Source: Terriglobia bacterium (GTDB taxonomy: Bacteria > Acidobacteriota > Terriglobia > Bryobacterales > Bryobacteraceae). From it: 64,000 nt of DNA. The notes beneath the pieces were generated by a model. The model was not told where the DNA came from and did no database searches. It was given only the letters and a program-made list of their open reading frames with translations. The position numbers were made by a program, and so were the translations under genes. Shown in pieces: positions 26,085 through 36,134 of the stretch (position 1 is the stretch's first letter; each line of letters begins with the position of its first letter). The stretch lies in contig JAIQEX010000001.1 of assembly GCA_020073615.1 (NCBI GenBank), positions 62,001-126,000 on the forward strand. Reading direction: 5' to 3'.

Positions 26085-28490
26085 ATGTTGATCCACAATC
26101 ACAAGCGCGTTGTCGCCTGGACGCTTCTCTCCGGCTGCCTGCTGCTCGCTCCCGCGGCCCGGGCGCAGACGAACACCACCACCGCCACGCCGGTGCAAGG
26201 CGGCTCATACCTGCTCGGCCCGGCCCGCTACGCGGGTTCCGATCTCACCGCCCCGTCCGCGGCGCCCACGGCGTCGAGCGTCCTGCCGCAGGTCGCATTT
26301 GGCGGAGGCTGGTACACGGCGCTGTATTTCACGAACCTCACCGGTTCGCCCGTTTCGTTTCCGGTGAATTTTGTGAGCGATGCGGGGACGCCCCTGACTG
26401 TACCGTCTCTCGGGGGGGCCACGACGCAGGTGAATCTGGCGGCGTACGGCACAGCCATCATCGAGGCGCCTAACGTGGGCAGCCTGGTCGAGGGATACGC
26501 CGCGTTTACCCTGCCGAGCGGCGTGTTCGGCTACGGTGTGTTCCGGCAGAGCGTGGCCGGGCAGCAGGATCAGGAAGCGGTGGTGCCGTTGGCCGATGCG
26601 GGGGCCCCTTCGAGCACGCTCACGTGGGATGAGACGAACTACGTCACCGCGGTGGCCATCGTCAACCCCAACTCCACCGCCACCACGGTGACGGTGACGC
26701 TGTGGGACGAGAACGGCAACACCGTTGGCAACACTTCGGTCGCCCTGCCGCCCAACAGCAAAACGGCCGCCGCGTTGCGAAACCTGCCCGGGCTCGGCGG
26801 AATGGCCGGGAAACGAGGCTCGGCGAAATTCTCGGCGTCGGCCGGAAGCGTGGCCGTCCTGGGACTGCGTTTTTACGGGCTGGCCTTTACCTCCATCCCG
26901 ACGACGGCCGGCGGCTCCGACTCGAATTCCAGATCCAGCGTCCTTCCGCAGGTCGCATTTGGCGGTGGCTGGTACACGGCCCTGTATTTCACGAACCTCA
27001 CCGGTTCGCCCGTTTCGTTTCCGGTGAATTTTGTGAGCGATGCGGGAACGCCATTGATCGTGCCGGCTCTTGGGGGATCCACGGTGCAGGTGAAACTGGC
27101 GGCCAACGGCACGGCCATCGTCGAAGCGCCCAATGTGGGCAGTCTGGTCCAGGGATATGCGGCGGTCACTCTTCCGGGCGGCGTGTTCGGCTACGGGGTG
27201 TTCCGCCAGAGCGTGGCCGGGCAGCAGGATCAGGAAGCGGTGGTGCCGTTATCCGCCGCGGGGGCCACTTCGAGCACGCTGACCTGGGACGAGACGAACT
27301 TCGTCACCGCGGTGGCCATGGTCAACGCCAGTTCCACCGCGGCCACCGTGGCCGTGACGCTGTGCGACGAGCACGGCAACACCACCGGAAATTCTTTTAT
27401 CTCCCTGCCGCCCAACAGCAAAACGGCGGCCACGTTGCGGAGCCTGTCCGGGCTCGGCGGAATGGTCGGGAAGCGAGGATCGGCGCAATTCTCGGCGTCG
27501 GCCGGAAACGTGGCCGTGCTGGGACTGCGTTTTTACGGGCTGGCCTTTACCTCCATCCCAACGTCAGGCGCAGTGGCCAGCGCCGTGGCGGAACGGGCGC
27601 TGGCGCAGACGGGACTGGGGGTCGGCATGGCATCCAGCGTGCTCCAGAGTCAACTTGCCATGCTGAGGCAGGTCTATGAAGGGAGCACCGACTGTGTAGC
27701 GCTGGATGGGGGCGGAAGTGTGCGATGGGACGGCGGGAACGCCGCGGCGGTGTATTACGACGCCAACTGCAGGCGGCCTTATCTCACCACGAACCCCGGC
27801 ACGGTGGCCAAGGTGTCCGATAACCAGGTGGTGGTTTCGGAGGCCGCCAGCAATTACGGGCTCGACGGAACGGTCATCGGATCCCTGGCCCTCAAAGAGA
27901 CCGCCCAGTTCGAAGGGAACGCAATGATACTGTACGGCCTGGGCATATTCACACCGGCAGCAGGCGCCCGGACACCGGTGCAATTGGGGCTGGTGTGCTC
28001 GCTCCAGGCGAGCACGGGCACGTGCGCGGGCGCCGTAGCCCAGAACTTTCCAGCGCTCGGAGTTGCGATTGGCGCGGTGAACCCCTTCACGCTTACGCTG
28101 TCTGTTGCCACCGCTCCCGTGACCTTCACCGGCGGCGGCTCCGCCGTCACCGGGCCCATCGGCTCGCTCAGCTTGAGCAACCCCTCACCCAGCTCGCTGG
28201 TCATCCAGGGAGGCACAGCCTATGCCTCACTGACTCTCCGCGGCGGGGCCGCTGAGTTCGAGCTCTTTCCCCCGACTCCGACCTCGTGGACGCTCACCGA
28301 TTCGGCCCACGATCAGCAATTTCAGATCTCCATGATCGACAGTACCACCCGCAACCTGACCCTGACGATCAAACAAGTGAGTACGGGGATTACGCTGGCA
28401 ACGGGCGCGGTCGATCAATCGGGATCGGGAACCATTACTTACTCTGACGGCAGCACCGCGGCGATCACGAATTGGACGCTGGCGGATTGA
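26085..28490 (+). CDS. secreted repeat protein with two 220-residue repeats
   Basis: An 801-residue exported protein. ATG at 26085 is preferred because GGGAGG lies 6 nt upstream and the signal peptide (LIHNHKRVVAWTLLSGCLLL, cut after ARAQ) then starts correctly. Residues about 64-283 and 284-490 are two near-identical beta-rich repeats beginning SVLPQVAFGGGWYTALYF and containing NAVGYGVFRQS-like and LPPNSKTAA segments, encoded by DNA repeating with a 660-bp period. The C-terminal 300 residues differ and contain Gly/Ser/Thr-rich beta strands. It probably sits on or outside the outer membrane, but no function is assignable. A strong hairpin follows the stop. Confidence 0.75.
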   Translation: MLIHNHKRVVAWTLLSGCLLLAPAARAQTNTTTATPVQGGSYLLGPARYAGSDLTAPSAAPTASSVLPQVAFGGGWYTALYFTNLTGSPVSFPVNFVSDAGTPLTVPSLGGATTQVNLAAYGTAIIEAPNVGSLVEGYAAFTLPSGVFGYGVFRQSVAGQQDQEAVVPLADAGAPSSTLTWDETNYVTAVAIVNPNSTATTVTVTLWDENGNTVGNTSVALPPNSKTAAALRNLPGLGGMAGKRGSAKFSASAGSVAVLGLRFYGLAFTSIPTTAGGSDSNSRSSVLPQVAFGGGWYTALYFTNLTGSPVSFPVNFVSDAGTPLIVPALGGSTVQVKLAANGTAIVEAPNVGSLVQGYAAVTLPGGVFGYGVFRQSVAGQQDQEAVVPLSAAGATSSTLTWDETNFVTAVAMVNASSTAATVAVTLCDEHGNTTGNSFISLPPNSKTAATLRSLSGLGGMVGKRGSAQFSASAGNVAVLGLRFYGLAFTSIPTSGAVASAVAERALAQTGLGVGMASSVLQSQLAMLRQVYEGSTDCVALDGGGSVRWDGGNAAAVYYDANCRRPYLTTNPGTVAKVSDNQVVVSEAASNYGLDGTVIGSLALKETAQFEGNAMILYGLGIFTPAAGARTPVQLGLVCSLQASTGTCAGAVAQNFPALGVAIGAVNPFTLTLSVATAPVTFTGGGSAVTGPIGSLSLSNPSPSSLVIQGGTAYASLTLRGGAAEFELFPPTPTSWTLTDSAHDQQFQISMIDSTTRNLTLTIKQVSTGITLATGAVDQSGSGTITYSDGSTAAITNWTLAD
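26275..27560 (+). repeat. 660-bp tandem duplication inside the secreted repeat protein gene
   Basis: Bases from about 26275 recur from about 26935 with an exact 660-bp offset and long identical runs (for example the stretch encoding YFTNLTGSPVSFPVNFVSDA). Synonymous and some amino-acid differences show it is not brand new. The second copy ends near 27560. Confidence 0.85.
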
Positions 28491-28524
28491 TGGGGTGCGG
28501 ACGGCCGGCCGAGACAAAACGAAA

Positions 28525-28558
28525 CGGGGCGTTCCGCATTCGCTGGCGGACCGCCCCG
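28525..28558. terminator. bidirectional hairpin between converging genes
   Basis: CGGGGCGTTCCGC pairs with GCGGACCGCCCCG over 13 bp with one mismatch and an 8-nt loop. It lies between the stop at 28490 (+) and the stop at 28591 (-); T-rich stretches follow on both strands. Confidence 0.7.
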
Positions 28559-28590
28559 CTCGAGGTTTTACGCAAAAAGCTTCGACTTAC

Positions 28591-31500
28591 CTAGAAGTGA
28601 AACTTCAGCGCGAATTGTAAGTTGCGAGATCCCACCGAGGTGTTTACCACCCCGGTCGGGATGCTCGAAGTGTAAGCCGCGTCGCTGCCGTACCGGCTCT
28701 TGTCGATGCCGCCGCCCGGGAATACGTCGGTGGCATAGCCGGCCACCGCGAAGATGGGCGTGTTGAAAGAGTTGATGGCGTCGAACCGGAACTCCAGATA
28801 GCGGCTCTCGGTGATCACGAACTTCTTCGAGAGGCTCATGTCGATCTGCCTCAAACCGGGGCCGCGCTCGCTCGAGATGCCGCAAGTGCCCAGTTTGCCC
28901 GGCCCCGGAATGGCCATGGTGGTCGGGTCGAACCAGACGTAGCCGCCGCCCGCGAAGTTCTTATACGGGGTCGCTTTGGAAGGCGCCAGACAATCCGGGC
29001 GAGGCTGGAAATATGCCCCGGTCGGATCGTTGCCGAACTGGATCATGGAAATCGGCAGGCCGCCGTGCCCGGTCACGATGGCATCGTAGTGCCAGTCGCC
29101 CAGCACCGCGTTGATGGCTTTGCCGGCGCTCTTGCCGAACATGCGGTCGTGTCCGAACGGTAAGTCGTAGTTCAGATAGCCGCTGAATACGTGAGTAACA
29201 TCCGCATCGCAGAGCCCGTAGTCCAGGCCCACGTTGTAGACATAGGATTGGAAGGCTACGTCGGCCGTGGTCTGCGCCGGTGCCGAGTTGCCATAGCGGC
29301 CGTAGTAGCCCTGGTTGTTAGTCAGGCACTTCGACCACGTATAGTTGAACTGGAACGAGAGCCCCTTGGCCAACCGCTGCTGCGCCAGCATCTGCAGCGC
29401 ATTGTAGTTCTGAATGCCGGTCGAGGTGTTGAGGCGCTGCTGCCCCGTGCCGCCGTTCTTCAGCGCCGGATTACCGGCCAGGTACGGGCCCGGCGTGGCG
29501 CTGCCGTCGGGAAGAAGCAGGTTCTGGCCCATGTTATAGATCGCCGCCATGTGGTCGGTATGCTGGCCCACATACCCGGCCTGCACGGTAAGTGAGTTAG
29601 TAACCTGCCGCTGCAGGGTGAGGTTCCACTGGTTGGAAACCGCCGGGCGGTAGTTAGGATCGGTGGCGTGCAGGCGCACGCCCGCGAAGCACGCTGCCGG
29701 GGCGGAGGTCACGTTCTGCACGCTGCATCCGCTGGTGGCGCCCAGAGCCCCGAAGCCCTGGTCGAGCGTGGTCTGGTTGGCGGGAATCCCGCCGTTGACG
29801 CCCTGGCCGCCCCATTGCCCTACCAGGTCGACGTTCCAGGGAGCGTTGGTAGCCAGGCGGTTGAATTCGCCCGTCCCTTCCTGGAAGCTCGAGCGCGAAA
29901 ACGCCGCGCGCACCACGGTCTTGTCGTTGGCGCTCCAGGCCAGGCCCAGGCGCGGCAGGAAGTTGGCGATGCCGTTGTACTGGTTGTACAGCGCCCGGCT
30001 GTTGCCGTTCTGTCCCGCCAACTGGATCTGCCCGCTGTACATGCCGAAGTTGGTCATGCGGTCGTGCACTTCATAGATGGGCGTGAAGAGTTGCCAGCGG
30101 ATGCCGAAGTTGACCGTCAGCCGGCTGCTGATGCGCCAGTCGTCCTGCACGAACGCGCCCATGGAGCTGTTGCGCTGCCCCACGGTGCCGGAGAATCCCA
30201 GGCCATAGCCCATGTAGGATGGCAGGCCCAGGAAGAAGTCCGCTTCCGAGTAACCGGTGTAGGTTCCGTTGAAGCCGATCTGCCCCGCCGCCCCGTCGTT
30301 ACTGGTCGCCGGAATGTAGTTGTTGCGGTAGCGGATGATCTGGAAGCCCATGCGGATGGTGTGCGCGTTGCGGCTCCAGATCGCCGTGTCGCCCGCCTGG
30401 ATGGCCGTCTGATGGAAGATCTCCGGGCCGTTGGTAGTGCCGAAAGCGAACGGGCCGTTCAACTGGCCGCCCAGCCGGGAGCTGGCGAAGGAGAGGCCCG
30501 GCAGGTACGGCGTGGGCTGTCCGGGAATCAGGCCCGCGCCGGCGGTGGTCGAGAGCGACTGCGTGTTGGCTTCCGCCGGGAAGTAGTTCATGCCCACGCG
30601 GAAATCGTTCAGCAGCGTCGGGTTGATGGTCCGCGTGTAGTTGAGCACGGCCTGCTGCAGCGGAAAGACGTTGCTGCCCGCGCCGCTGTACTGGAAGACT
30701 TCGCTGTTCACGATCGGGTTCTCGATGTGCTGCTGCGAGTAGCGCGCGAAGAAGTGGTCCTTATCGCTGGGCGCCCAGTCCACCTTAATATCGCCCTGGT
30801 TGCCGTGCGTGTAATTCTGAACGGTATCGTTCAGGTTGTTCACCGTCCCGCCGGCCTGGCCCGGAAGATTGGGTTTGGGCAGTGCGGAGGCGATCTTCAA
30901 TGCCGTCGGGCTTAAGCCGGTGATGCAGGGGTTCACCCCCATTTTCTGGCCGGCGCCGCAGATGGCCGCTTTGGTCAGGTCGCCCGGCATGACGACGGTG
31001 GTTCCGGGGTAGTGCAGCGCCAGGCCGATATCGGAGAGATTCCCGGTGGCGTTCTGCGCCGTGAAGGTGGTTCGGGGCGCGGGACTGGCCGGCAGGTCGA
31101 AGCGCGACCCCTGGTAATCGGCGAACAAGAACAGCTTATCCTTCTTAATGGGGCCGCCCAAAGTGCCGCCGAACTCGTTCCAGCGCTGGCGCGGCGTGGG
31201 CAGGCCGTTGAAGTTGTTGGACCACTCGTTGGCGTTGAAAAAGTCGTTGCGCAGATACTCGAAGACGTTGCCGTGATACTGGTTGGTGCCCGATTTCAAG
31301 CTGACGCTGATCACTCCGCCCAGGAACTGCCCCAGCTCCGCATTGGGATTGTTGGTGATGACGTTGAACTCCTGAATGGCGTCGACGTTGGGCGAGAAGG
31401 CCACGTTGTTATCGACGAATTCGATGTTCTCCATACCGTCCAGCAGGTAGTAGTTGGCCTGCTCGCGGTTGCCGTTGAGGTTGGGCCGCGCGGCGTTGAA

Positions 31501-32058
31501 GGTCTTCTGCCCGGTGTTGAAGCTCGCCGGGCTGATGGTTACCGCGCCCGGCACCAGCAGCGCCAACTGGTTGTAGTTGCGCGTGGCCAGCGGCAGGTTG
31601 GCGATGGTGTGCGCCTCCATGATACTGCCCACATGCGTAGTGTCGGTCTGCAGCACCGGCGCCGCGGCGGTCACTTCGACCGTCGACGACACCTGGCCGA
31701 TGGTCAGCGCGATATCGATGCGCGCCGTCTGGTTCAATTCCAGACTGAATGCCGGCCGCACCGCGGTTTGAAACCCGGCGGCTTCCACGCGGACTTCATA
31801 CCGCCCGATGGGCACGCGCGGCAAGACGTAGCTGCCCTCGTCGTTGGTCTTGGTCTGCCAGACCGTGCCGCGATCCAGGTCCCTGGCAGTCACCGTCGCG
31901 TTGGCGACGGACGCGCCCGACGGATCCGCGATTTTGCCGGTGATCGCCGCGGTGACTTCCTGCGCCATGCCGTATGGCACTATCGCGGCGACGAGCGCTA
32001 TTGCGAGAATCAACGCGAACCCGGCTCGGGTCCGCAACTGGAATTCACTTCGCTTCAT
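28591..32058 (-). CDS. Oar-like TonB-dependent receptor with carboxypeptidase-regulatory domain
   Basis: A 1155-residue outer-membrane protein. The signal peptide (about residues 1-33, ending GMAQ) is followed by a carboxypeptidase-regulatory-like beta-sandwich (ITGKIADPSGASVANATV ... VRVEAAGFQTA), a plug-like region (RNYNQLALLVPGAV, NYYLLDGMENIEF) and a long beta-barrel ending in LQFALKFHF with terminal Phe. Such receptors take up large substrates or bind surfaces in Acidobacteriota. The ATG at 32058 has GAGGAAG upstream; longer in-frame starts lack a signal peptide. Its promoter carries the same 56-bp element as the upstream GlcNAc-type operon, which suggests import of chitin or GlcNAc oligomers. 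Confidence 0.87.
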   Translation of the reverse strand: MKRSEFQLRTRAGFALILAIALVAAIVPYGMAQEVTAAITGKIADPSGASVANATVTARDLDRGTVWQTKTNDEGSYVLPRVPIGRYEVRVEAAGFQTAVRPAFSLELNQTARIDIALTIGQVSSTVEVTAAAPVLQTDTTHVGSIMEAHTIANLPLATRNYNQLALLVPGAVTISPASFNTGQKTFNAARPNLNGNREQANYYLLDGMENIEFVDNNVAFSPNVDAIQEFNVITNNPNAELGQFLGGVISVSLKSGTNQYHGNVFEYLRNDFFNANEWSNNFNGLPTPRQRWNEFGGTLGGPIKKDKLFLFADYQGSRFDLPASPAPRTTFTAQNATGNLSDIGLALHYPGTTVVMPGDLTKAAICGAGQKMGVNPCITGLSPTALKIASALPKPNLPGQAGGTVNNLNDTVQNYTHGNQGDIKVDWAPSDKDHFFARYSQQHIENPIVNSEVFQYSGAGSNVFPLQQAVLNYTRTINPTLLNDFRVGMNYFPAEANTQSLSTTAGAGLIPGQPTPYLPGLSFASSRLGGQLNGPFAFGTTNGPEIFHQTAIQAGDTAIWSRNAHTIRMGFQIIRYRNNYIPATSNDGAAGQIGFNGTYTGYSEADFFLGLPSYMGYGLGFSGTVGQRNSSMGAFVQDDWRISSRLTVNFGIRWQLFTPIYEVHDRMTNFGMYSGQIQLAGQNGNSRALYNQYNGIANFLPRLGLAWSANDKTVVRAAFSRSSFQEGTGEFNRLATNAPWNVDLVGQWGGQGVNGGIPANQTTLDQGFGALGATSGCSVQNVTSAPAACFAGVRLHATDPNYRPAVSNQWNLTLQRQVTNSLTVQAGYVGQHTDHMAAIYNMGQNLLLPDGSATPGPYLAGNPALKNGGTGQQRLNTSTGIQNYNALQMLAQQRLAKGLSFQFNYTWSKCLTNNQGYYGRYGNSAPAQTTADVAFQSYVYNVGLDYGLCDADVTHVFSGYLNYDLPFGHDRMFGKSAGKAINAVLGDWHYDAIVTGHGGLPISMIQFGNDPTGAYFQPRPDCLAPSKATPYKNFAGGGYVWFDPTTMAIPGPGKLGTCGISSERGPGLRQIDMSLSKKFVITESRYLEFRFDAINSFNTPIFAVAGYATDVFPGGGIDKSRYGSDAAYTSSIPTGVVNTSVGSRNLQFALKFHF

Positions 32059-32190
32059 ATCTTCCTCTCGACCCCTTTTAAGAAGTTCCATTGGCGCCTG
32101 GTGCTGTGGCTCCTGCGGCGTGATTGCCGCCGGCGCCCGCGCTGCCAGCCCAAAACTAACTGCTTTCTCGGACATACTGTGCCCACCGGC

Positions 32191-32253
32191 CTTATATGTC
32201 CAGTTCACAACGGTTGTCATCGCGTTACGGGATGTTCGATACCACATCGAACG
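32191..32253 (-). promoter_or_regulatory. shared promoter/operator element, copy 1 (TonB receptor gene)
   Basis: On the minus strand a promoter ATGACA (32220-32215), 18-nt spacer, TATAAG (32196-32191). Just upstream is a perfect palindrome GTTCGATACCACATCGAAC (32234-32252), and ACAACGGTTGT (32207-32217) lies between the -35 and -10 boxes. The block 32198-32253 matches 37234-37289 at 44 of 56 positions without gaps. It lies in the 212-bp gap between the hexosaminidase stop and the receptor start, leaving a leader of about 130 nt. Confidence 0.65.
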
Positions 32254-32270
32254 TTCCTGCTTTCAAGCGC

Positions 32271-34322
32271 TTATCGGCGCTTCTCCATGGCCTGGGCGGC
32301 GCCCGTCTGCTGGCTCCTGCGAGTCAGCGCTTCAAGCAGCAGCCGTACCGGCCGCACCGCCGCCAACGTTACTTCTGCGCCCGGCTTTTCCAGGGCCGCC
32401 AGCGCCTGGTTTTGCTGTTCGAGCCACCCTTCCGGAGCCGCTTGTCCGCTTTCCAGGTACTCCACCGCGCGCAAACCCATGGAGCCCAAGGCCGACAGGC
32501 GCCGGGAAATGGGCCGCAACTCGGCCAGCAGGGCGTTGCCTTCGGCCAACGGCTCCAGGCGCGCATCGTTTTCCGCCCAGGCGCGCAGCGTGACGCACAA
32601 TTCCGCACGATCCGCCGGGCCCGCCGCCTGCCCCGCGGCCACTCGGGCCGCCGCCGCTTCCACCGTGCGTATGCTCTCGCTTTCCGGCCGCACGGCATCC
32701 ACAAAGCGGTTCAAGTCCACCAGGCTGGTGTACTTGCGGGCGCCGCGCCGCCCTTCGATGCCCAGCGCCTCCGACGCGTCCGCCAGTATGCGCACCGCTT
32801 CCACCGGCCCCCCGCCCGCCAGCCGCTCCAGCATGGGCGCGTAGTTGGCGCGGTGCCGCACTCCGGCCGCGTCCAGCACCCGGCTCACCGCCGTCATGCG
32901 CGCGTACATGGAATCCACATCGGTCGCTTCGCGCGGCGACCACAGCCGCTCGGCGATCGCCGCCAGCCGCGGCCAGATGCGCGAATCCAGCGTCTCCGCG
33001 CTCACGTATTCGCTCCACATGCACGCCTCGCCGCCCAGAATGCGGGCGGTTTGCTCACGGTCCAGTTGCCCCGCCGCGCCATCGAGCGGGTCCATCGCGT
33101 AATGGAAGCTCGCCGGCTTCAGATGGTCCAGGTAGTAGCCGAAGGAAAGGATGCCGCGATAGCCCTTGCGCGCCGCATCGGCCAGCGATGCCTGCCCGCG
33201 CCACGACTGGATGACCGTACCCGGCGCCAGGCCCGGCGCCAGCACCTCATCCCAGCCGATCATGGTCTTCCCGTGCTTTTTCAGAATCTCCTGCAGCCGA
33301 CGATTGAAATACCCGTGCAGATCGCGGCTGTCCGGAAGGTTGTGCACTCGCTCGAAAGCCTGGATCGCCGCCGACTCCTTCCACTCGGTCTCTTCCACCT
33401 CGTCGCCGCCGATGTGGAAATACGGGTCCGGAAACAGCGCCGCCATCTCCCCGATGAAATCGTCCAGGAACGCGTAGGTCTCTTCCCGCGTGGGGTCGAG
33501 CGTGGGCTGGAAGATGCCCCAGGCGCGCTCGATGCGAAACGGCCCCGGCGCGCTGGCCACCTCGGGATAGCCCACGAGCCAACTGGTGGCGTGGCCCGGC
33601 ATGTCGAACTCGGGGATCACGCGGATGCCCCGCTCGCGCGCGTACTCCACCACGCCCCGGATCTGCGCCTGGGTATAGAAATTGCCGTCCGAGCCGAACT
33701 GCTGAAGGCGCGGATGGCGCGTGGATTCCACGCGGAATCCCTGATCGTCGGAAAGGTGCCAGTGGAACACGTTGAGCTTCACCGCAGCCATGGCATCCAG
33801 GTTGCGCTCCACGACTTCTACCGGCATCCAGTGGCGCGAAACGTCCAGCATCAGCCCGCGCCACGGGAACCGCGGCCGGTCTTCGATGTGCAGGGCCGCG
33901 GCCGCGAAGCCCTCGGCGCCGGGTGCGATCGACTGCGCGAAAGTCTCCAGGCCGCGCAGCGCGCCGGTCACGGTGGCCGCTTGCAGGCGCGCGCCATCGG
34001 CCGAAATATCCAACCGGTAGGCTTCGTCTTCGCCCACAGTGGGGTATTCCGGGCCGCGCTCGCGGCATTCCACGGTCAGCGCGGTGCGCCCGCCCGGCGC
34101 GCCGGTAATGGCGACTCCGGTCTGGCGGGAAATTCGCGCCACGAAGCGCGCGAGGGCGTGCTCCAGGCGGGCATCGGTGTATCCCGTGGCCGCCGCGCGA
34201 AATCGCGAATCGATGGCGAGCCCTCCCGGCGCGGCCGACCATTTGGCCGGCAACGGCATCAGGTTGGGCGGCGCCGCGTGCGCCGCGGCAAGCGACATCA
34301 GAAGAAGAAATGATCGGCACAT
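32271..34322 (-). CDS. beta-N-acetylhexosaminidase (GH20)
   Basis: A 683-residue exported glycoside hydrolase family 20 enzyme that releases terminal N-acetylglucosamine or N-acetylgalactosamine. It has a signal peptide (about 1-16), a GH20 N-terminal domain to about residue 145, and a catalytic barrel from RPRFPWRGLMLDVSRHW. The catalytic pair is D307-E308 in HIGGDEVEE; W and Y residues of the sugar pocket follow in GGEACMWSE. C-terminal 150 residues are helical and extra to the minimal family. It is the third gene of the minus-strand operon, 10 nt after the symporter stop. Confidence 0.92.
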   Translation of the reverse strand: MCRSFLLLMSLAAAHAAPPNLMPLPAKWSAAPGGLAIDSRFRAAATGYTDARLEHALARFVARISRQTGVAITGAPGGRTALTVECRERGPEYPTVGEDEAYRLDISADGARLQAATVTGALRGLETFAQSIAPGAEGFAAAALHIEDRPRFPWRGLMLDVSRHWMPVEVVERNLDAMAAVKLNVFHWHLSDDQGFRVESTRHPRLQQFGSDGNFYTQAQIRGVVEYARERGIRVIPEFDMPGHATSWLVGYPEVASAPGPFRIERAWGIFQPTLDPTREETYAFLDDFIGEMAALFPDPYFHIGGDEVEETEWKESAAIQAFERVHNLPDSRDLHGYFNRRLQEILKKHGKTMIGWDEVLAPGLAPGTVIQSWRGQASLADAARKGYRGILSFGYYLDHLKPASFHYAMDPLDGAAGQLDREQTARILGGEACMWSEYVSAETLDSRIWPRLAAIAERLWSPREATDVDSMYARMTAVSRVLDAAGVRHRANYAPMLERLAGGGPVEAVRILADASEALGIEGRRGARKYTSLVDLNRFVDAVRPESESIRTVEAAAARVAAGQAAGPADRAELCVTLRAWAENDARLEPLAEGNALLAELRPISRRLSALGSMGLRAVEYLESGQAAPEGWLEQQNQALAALEKPGAEVTLAAVRPVRLLLEALTRRSQQTGAAQAMEKRR

Positions 34323-34331
34323 ATAAGGTCG

Positions 34332-36110
34332 TTACTCCACTACCGAGCTCCACCCGCGGTGCGAAAGGTCCCAGTAAATCACCGCGCCGCCCGCCAGCCC
34401 CGCGGCCAGCAGCGCCACGCCCGCCGCCGTGCTGCCCAACAGCAGTTTGCCCACGCCGAACAGCACGCCATAAATCAGCACGCAGCCGGAAATCCAATCG
34501 AGCGCACTCTGCCATCCCGCCGCCTGGCACTTCACACCCGGCGCCAGCTTTGCGATGGGCTTCCAACCCGCCACGCCCGGCCGCGCCCGGTTGTAGAACT
34601 TCACCAGCGTGGCCGCCGATTCGGGCGGCGTCAGGAACGTCACCGTCAGCCACACCACCGTGGTCACCGCCACCGTGATCATCATGATCCAGGCGAAATC
34701 CACCGGCTTGTCGCTGTCGAGCCCGCCCCAAAGCTGCAACGAAATCGACGTCACGAACGCGCAGATCATGGCCGAAACCTCGCTCCACGCGTTGATCCGC
34801 CACCAGAACCAACGCAGCAGCAGGACCAGCCCCGTGCCCGCGCCGGTGACGATCAGCAGCTTCCATGCGCCGCTGATGGAGGTCATGTAGAACGTGATCA
34901 CCGCCGAAACCACCGTCAGCAGCACCGTGGTCCACTGCGACACGCGCACATAGTGGCGGTCGCTCGCCTGGCGGTGCACGAAGCGCCGGTAAAAGTCGTT
35001 CACGATGTAGCTGGCGCCCCAGTTCAACTGCGTCGCGATGGTGGACATGTACGCCGCCGCGAACGCCGCCAGCATCATGCCGCGCAGCGAAGCCGGCAAG
35101 TAGGCGATCATCACCCGCACGTAGCCGGTCTCCGGGTCCTGCAAGCCGGGGAACAACACCAGCGAGGCCAGCGCCACCAGAATCCACGGCCACGGCCGGA
35201 TGGCGAAGTGCGCGATGTTGAACCACAGCGTGGCCAGCAGCGAGTGCTTCTCGTCCTTGGCCGAAAACATGCGCTGCGCGATGTAGCCGCCGCCGCCCGG
35301 CTCCGCGCCCGGGTACCACGTGGCCCACCAGTTGAGCGAAATGTACACCAGGAAGGTGATCATCGGCATGTAAGCCGAATTCAAATCGGGGATAAAGTTC
35401 AGCAGCGACCCGTGGTGGCCCTGTGCCGCGCGCGCCGCATCGAGCGCCGCCAGCTTCACCTTCAGCGCTCCCATCCCGCCCACCGCCTGCACCGCCACCA
35501 CGGCCAGCACGATCACCATGGTCATCTTGATGACGAACTGGAACAGGTCGGTCACCAGCACGCCCCACAGCCCGGACAACGTGGAGATGAACGAGGTGAG
35601 CGCGATCAGCCCCAGCACGATCAGCAGGGCTTCGACGCGCGTCACCCCCAGCACCAGCATGAGGATCTTCACCATCGCCAGGTTGACCCAGCCGAGAATG
35701 ATGCAGTTGACCGGTATGCCCAGGTACAGCGCGCGGAACCCGCGCAGGAACGCCGCCGGCTTGCCCGCGTAGCGGATCTCGGTGAATTCGATGTCGGTCA
35801 TCACCCCGCAGCGCCGCCACAGGCGCGCATAGAAGAAGACCGTGAGCATGCCGCTGGCGACGAAGCTCCACCACAGCCAGTTGCCCGCAATGCCGCCCCG
35901 CGCCACCATGCCGGTGACCGCCAGCGGCGTATCGGCGGCGAAGGTGGTGGCCACCATCGACGTGCCCGCCAGCCACCACGGCACATTGCGGCCGGAAAGG
36001 AAAAACTCGTTCACGCTCTTGCCCGCGCGCGACCGGTAGTACAACCCCACCGCGGCATTGCCCGCGAAATACAAGCCGATCCAGCACCAGTCCAGGTACG
36101 TCAGTTGCAC
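34332..36110 (-). CDS. sodium:solute symporter (SSS family), probable GlcNAc/sugar uptake
   Basis: A 592-residue SSS-family transporter with about 13-14 membrane helices. The N terminus has GLYYRSRAGKSVNEFFLSGRN and PWWLAGTSMVATTFAADTPL, the region carrying the sodium-site residues in this family; AAFAAAYMSTIATQLNWGAS corresponds to helix 8-9. Na+-driven uptake of a sugar is likely, and the genomic position between an N-acetylhexosaminidase and a SIS-type isomerase/deaminase points to N-acetylglucosamine or a related amino sugar. The GTG start at 36110 has GAGG 6 nt upstream; 24 nt separate it from the previous stop. Confidence 0.88.
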   Translation of the reverse strand: MQLTYLDWCWIGLYFAGNAAVGLYYRSRAGKSVNEFFLSGRNVPWWLAGTSMVATTFAADTPLAVTGMVARGGIAGNWLWWSFVASGMLTVFFYARLWRRCGVMTDIEFTEIRYAGKPAAFLRGFRALYLGIPVNCIILGWVNLAMVKILMLVLGVTRVEALLIVLGLIALTSFISTLSGLWGVLVTDLFQFVIKMTMVIVLAVVAVQAVGGMGALKVKLAALDAARAAQGHHGSLLNFIPDLNSAYMPMITFLVYISLNWWATWYPGAEPGGGGYIAQRMFSAKDEKHSLLATLWFNIAHFAIRPWPWILVALASLVLFPGLQDPETGYVRVMIAYLPASLRGMMLAAFAAAYMSTIATQLNWGASYIVNDFYRRFVHRQASDRHYVRVSQWTTVLLTVVSAVITFYMTSISGAWKLLIVTGAGTGLVLLLRWFWWRINAWSEVSAMICAFVTSISLQLWGGLDSDKPVDFAWIMMITVAVTTVVWLTVTFLTPPESAATLVKFYNRARPGVAGWKPIAKLAPGVKCQAAGWQSALDWISGCVLIYGVLFGVGKLLLGSTAAGVALLAAGLAGGAVIYWDLSHRGWSSVVE

Positions 36111-36134
36111 GCGGCGCCTCTTGTCATGAGCTCC

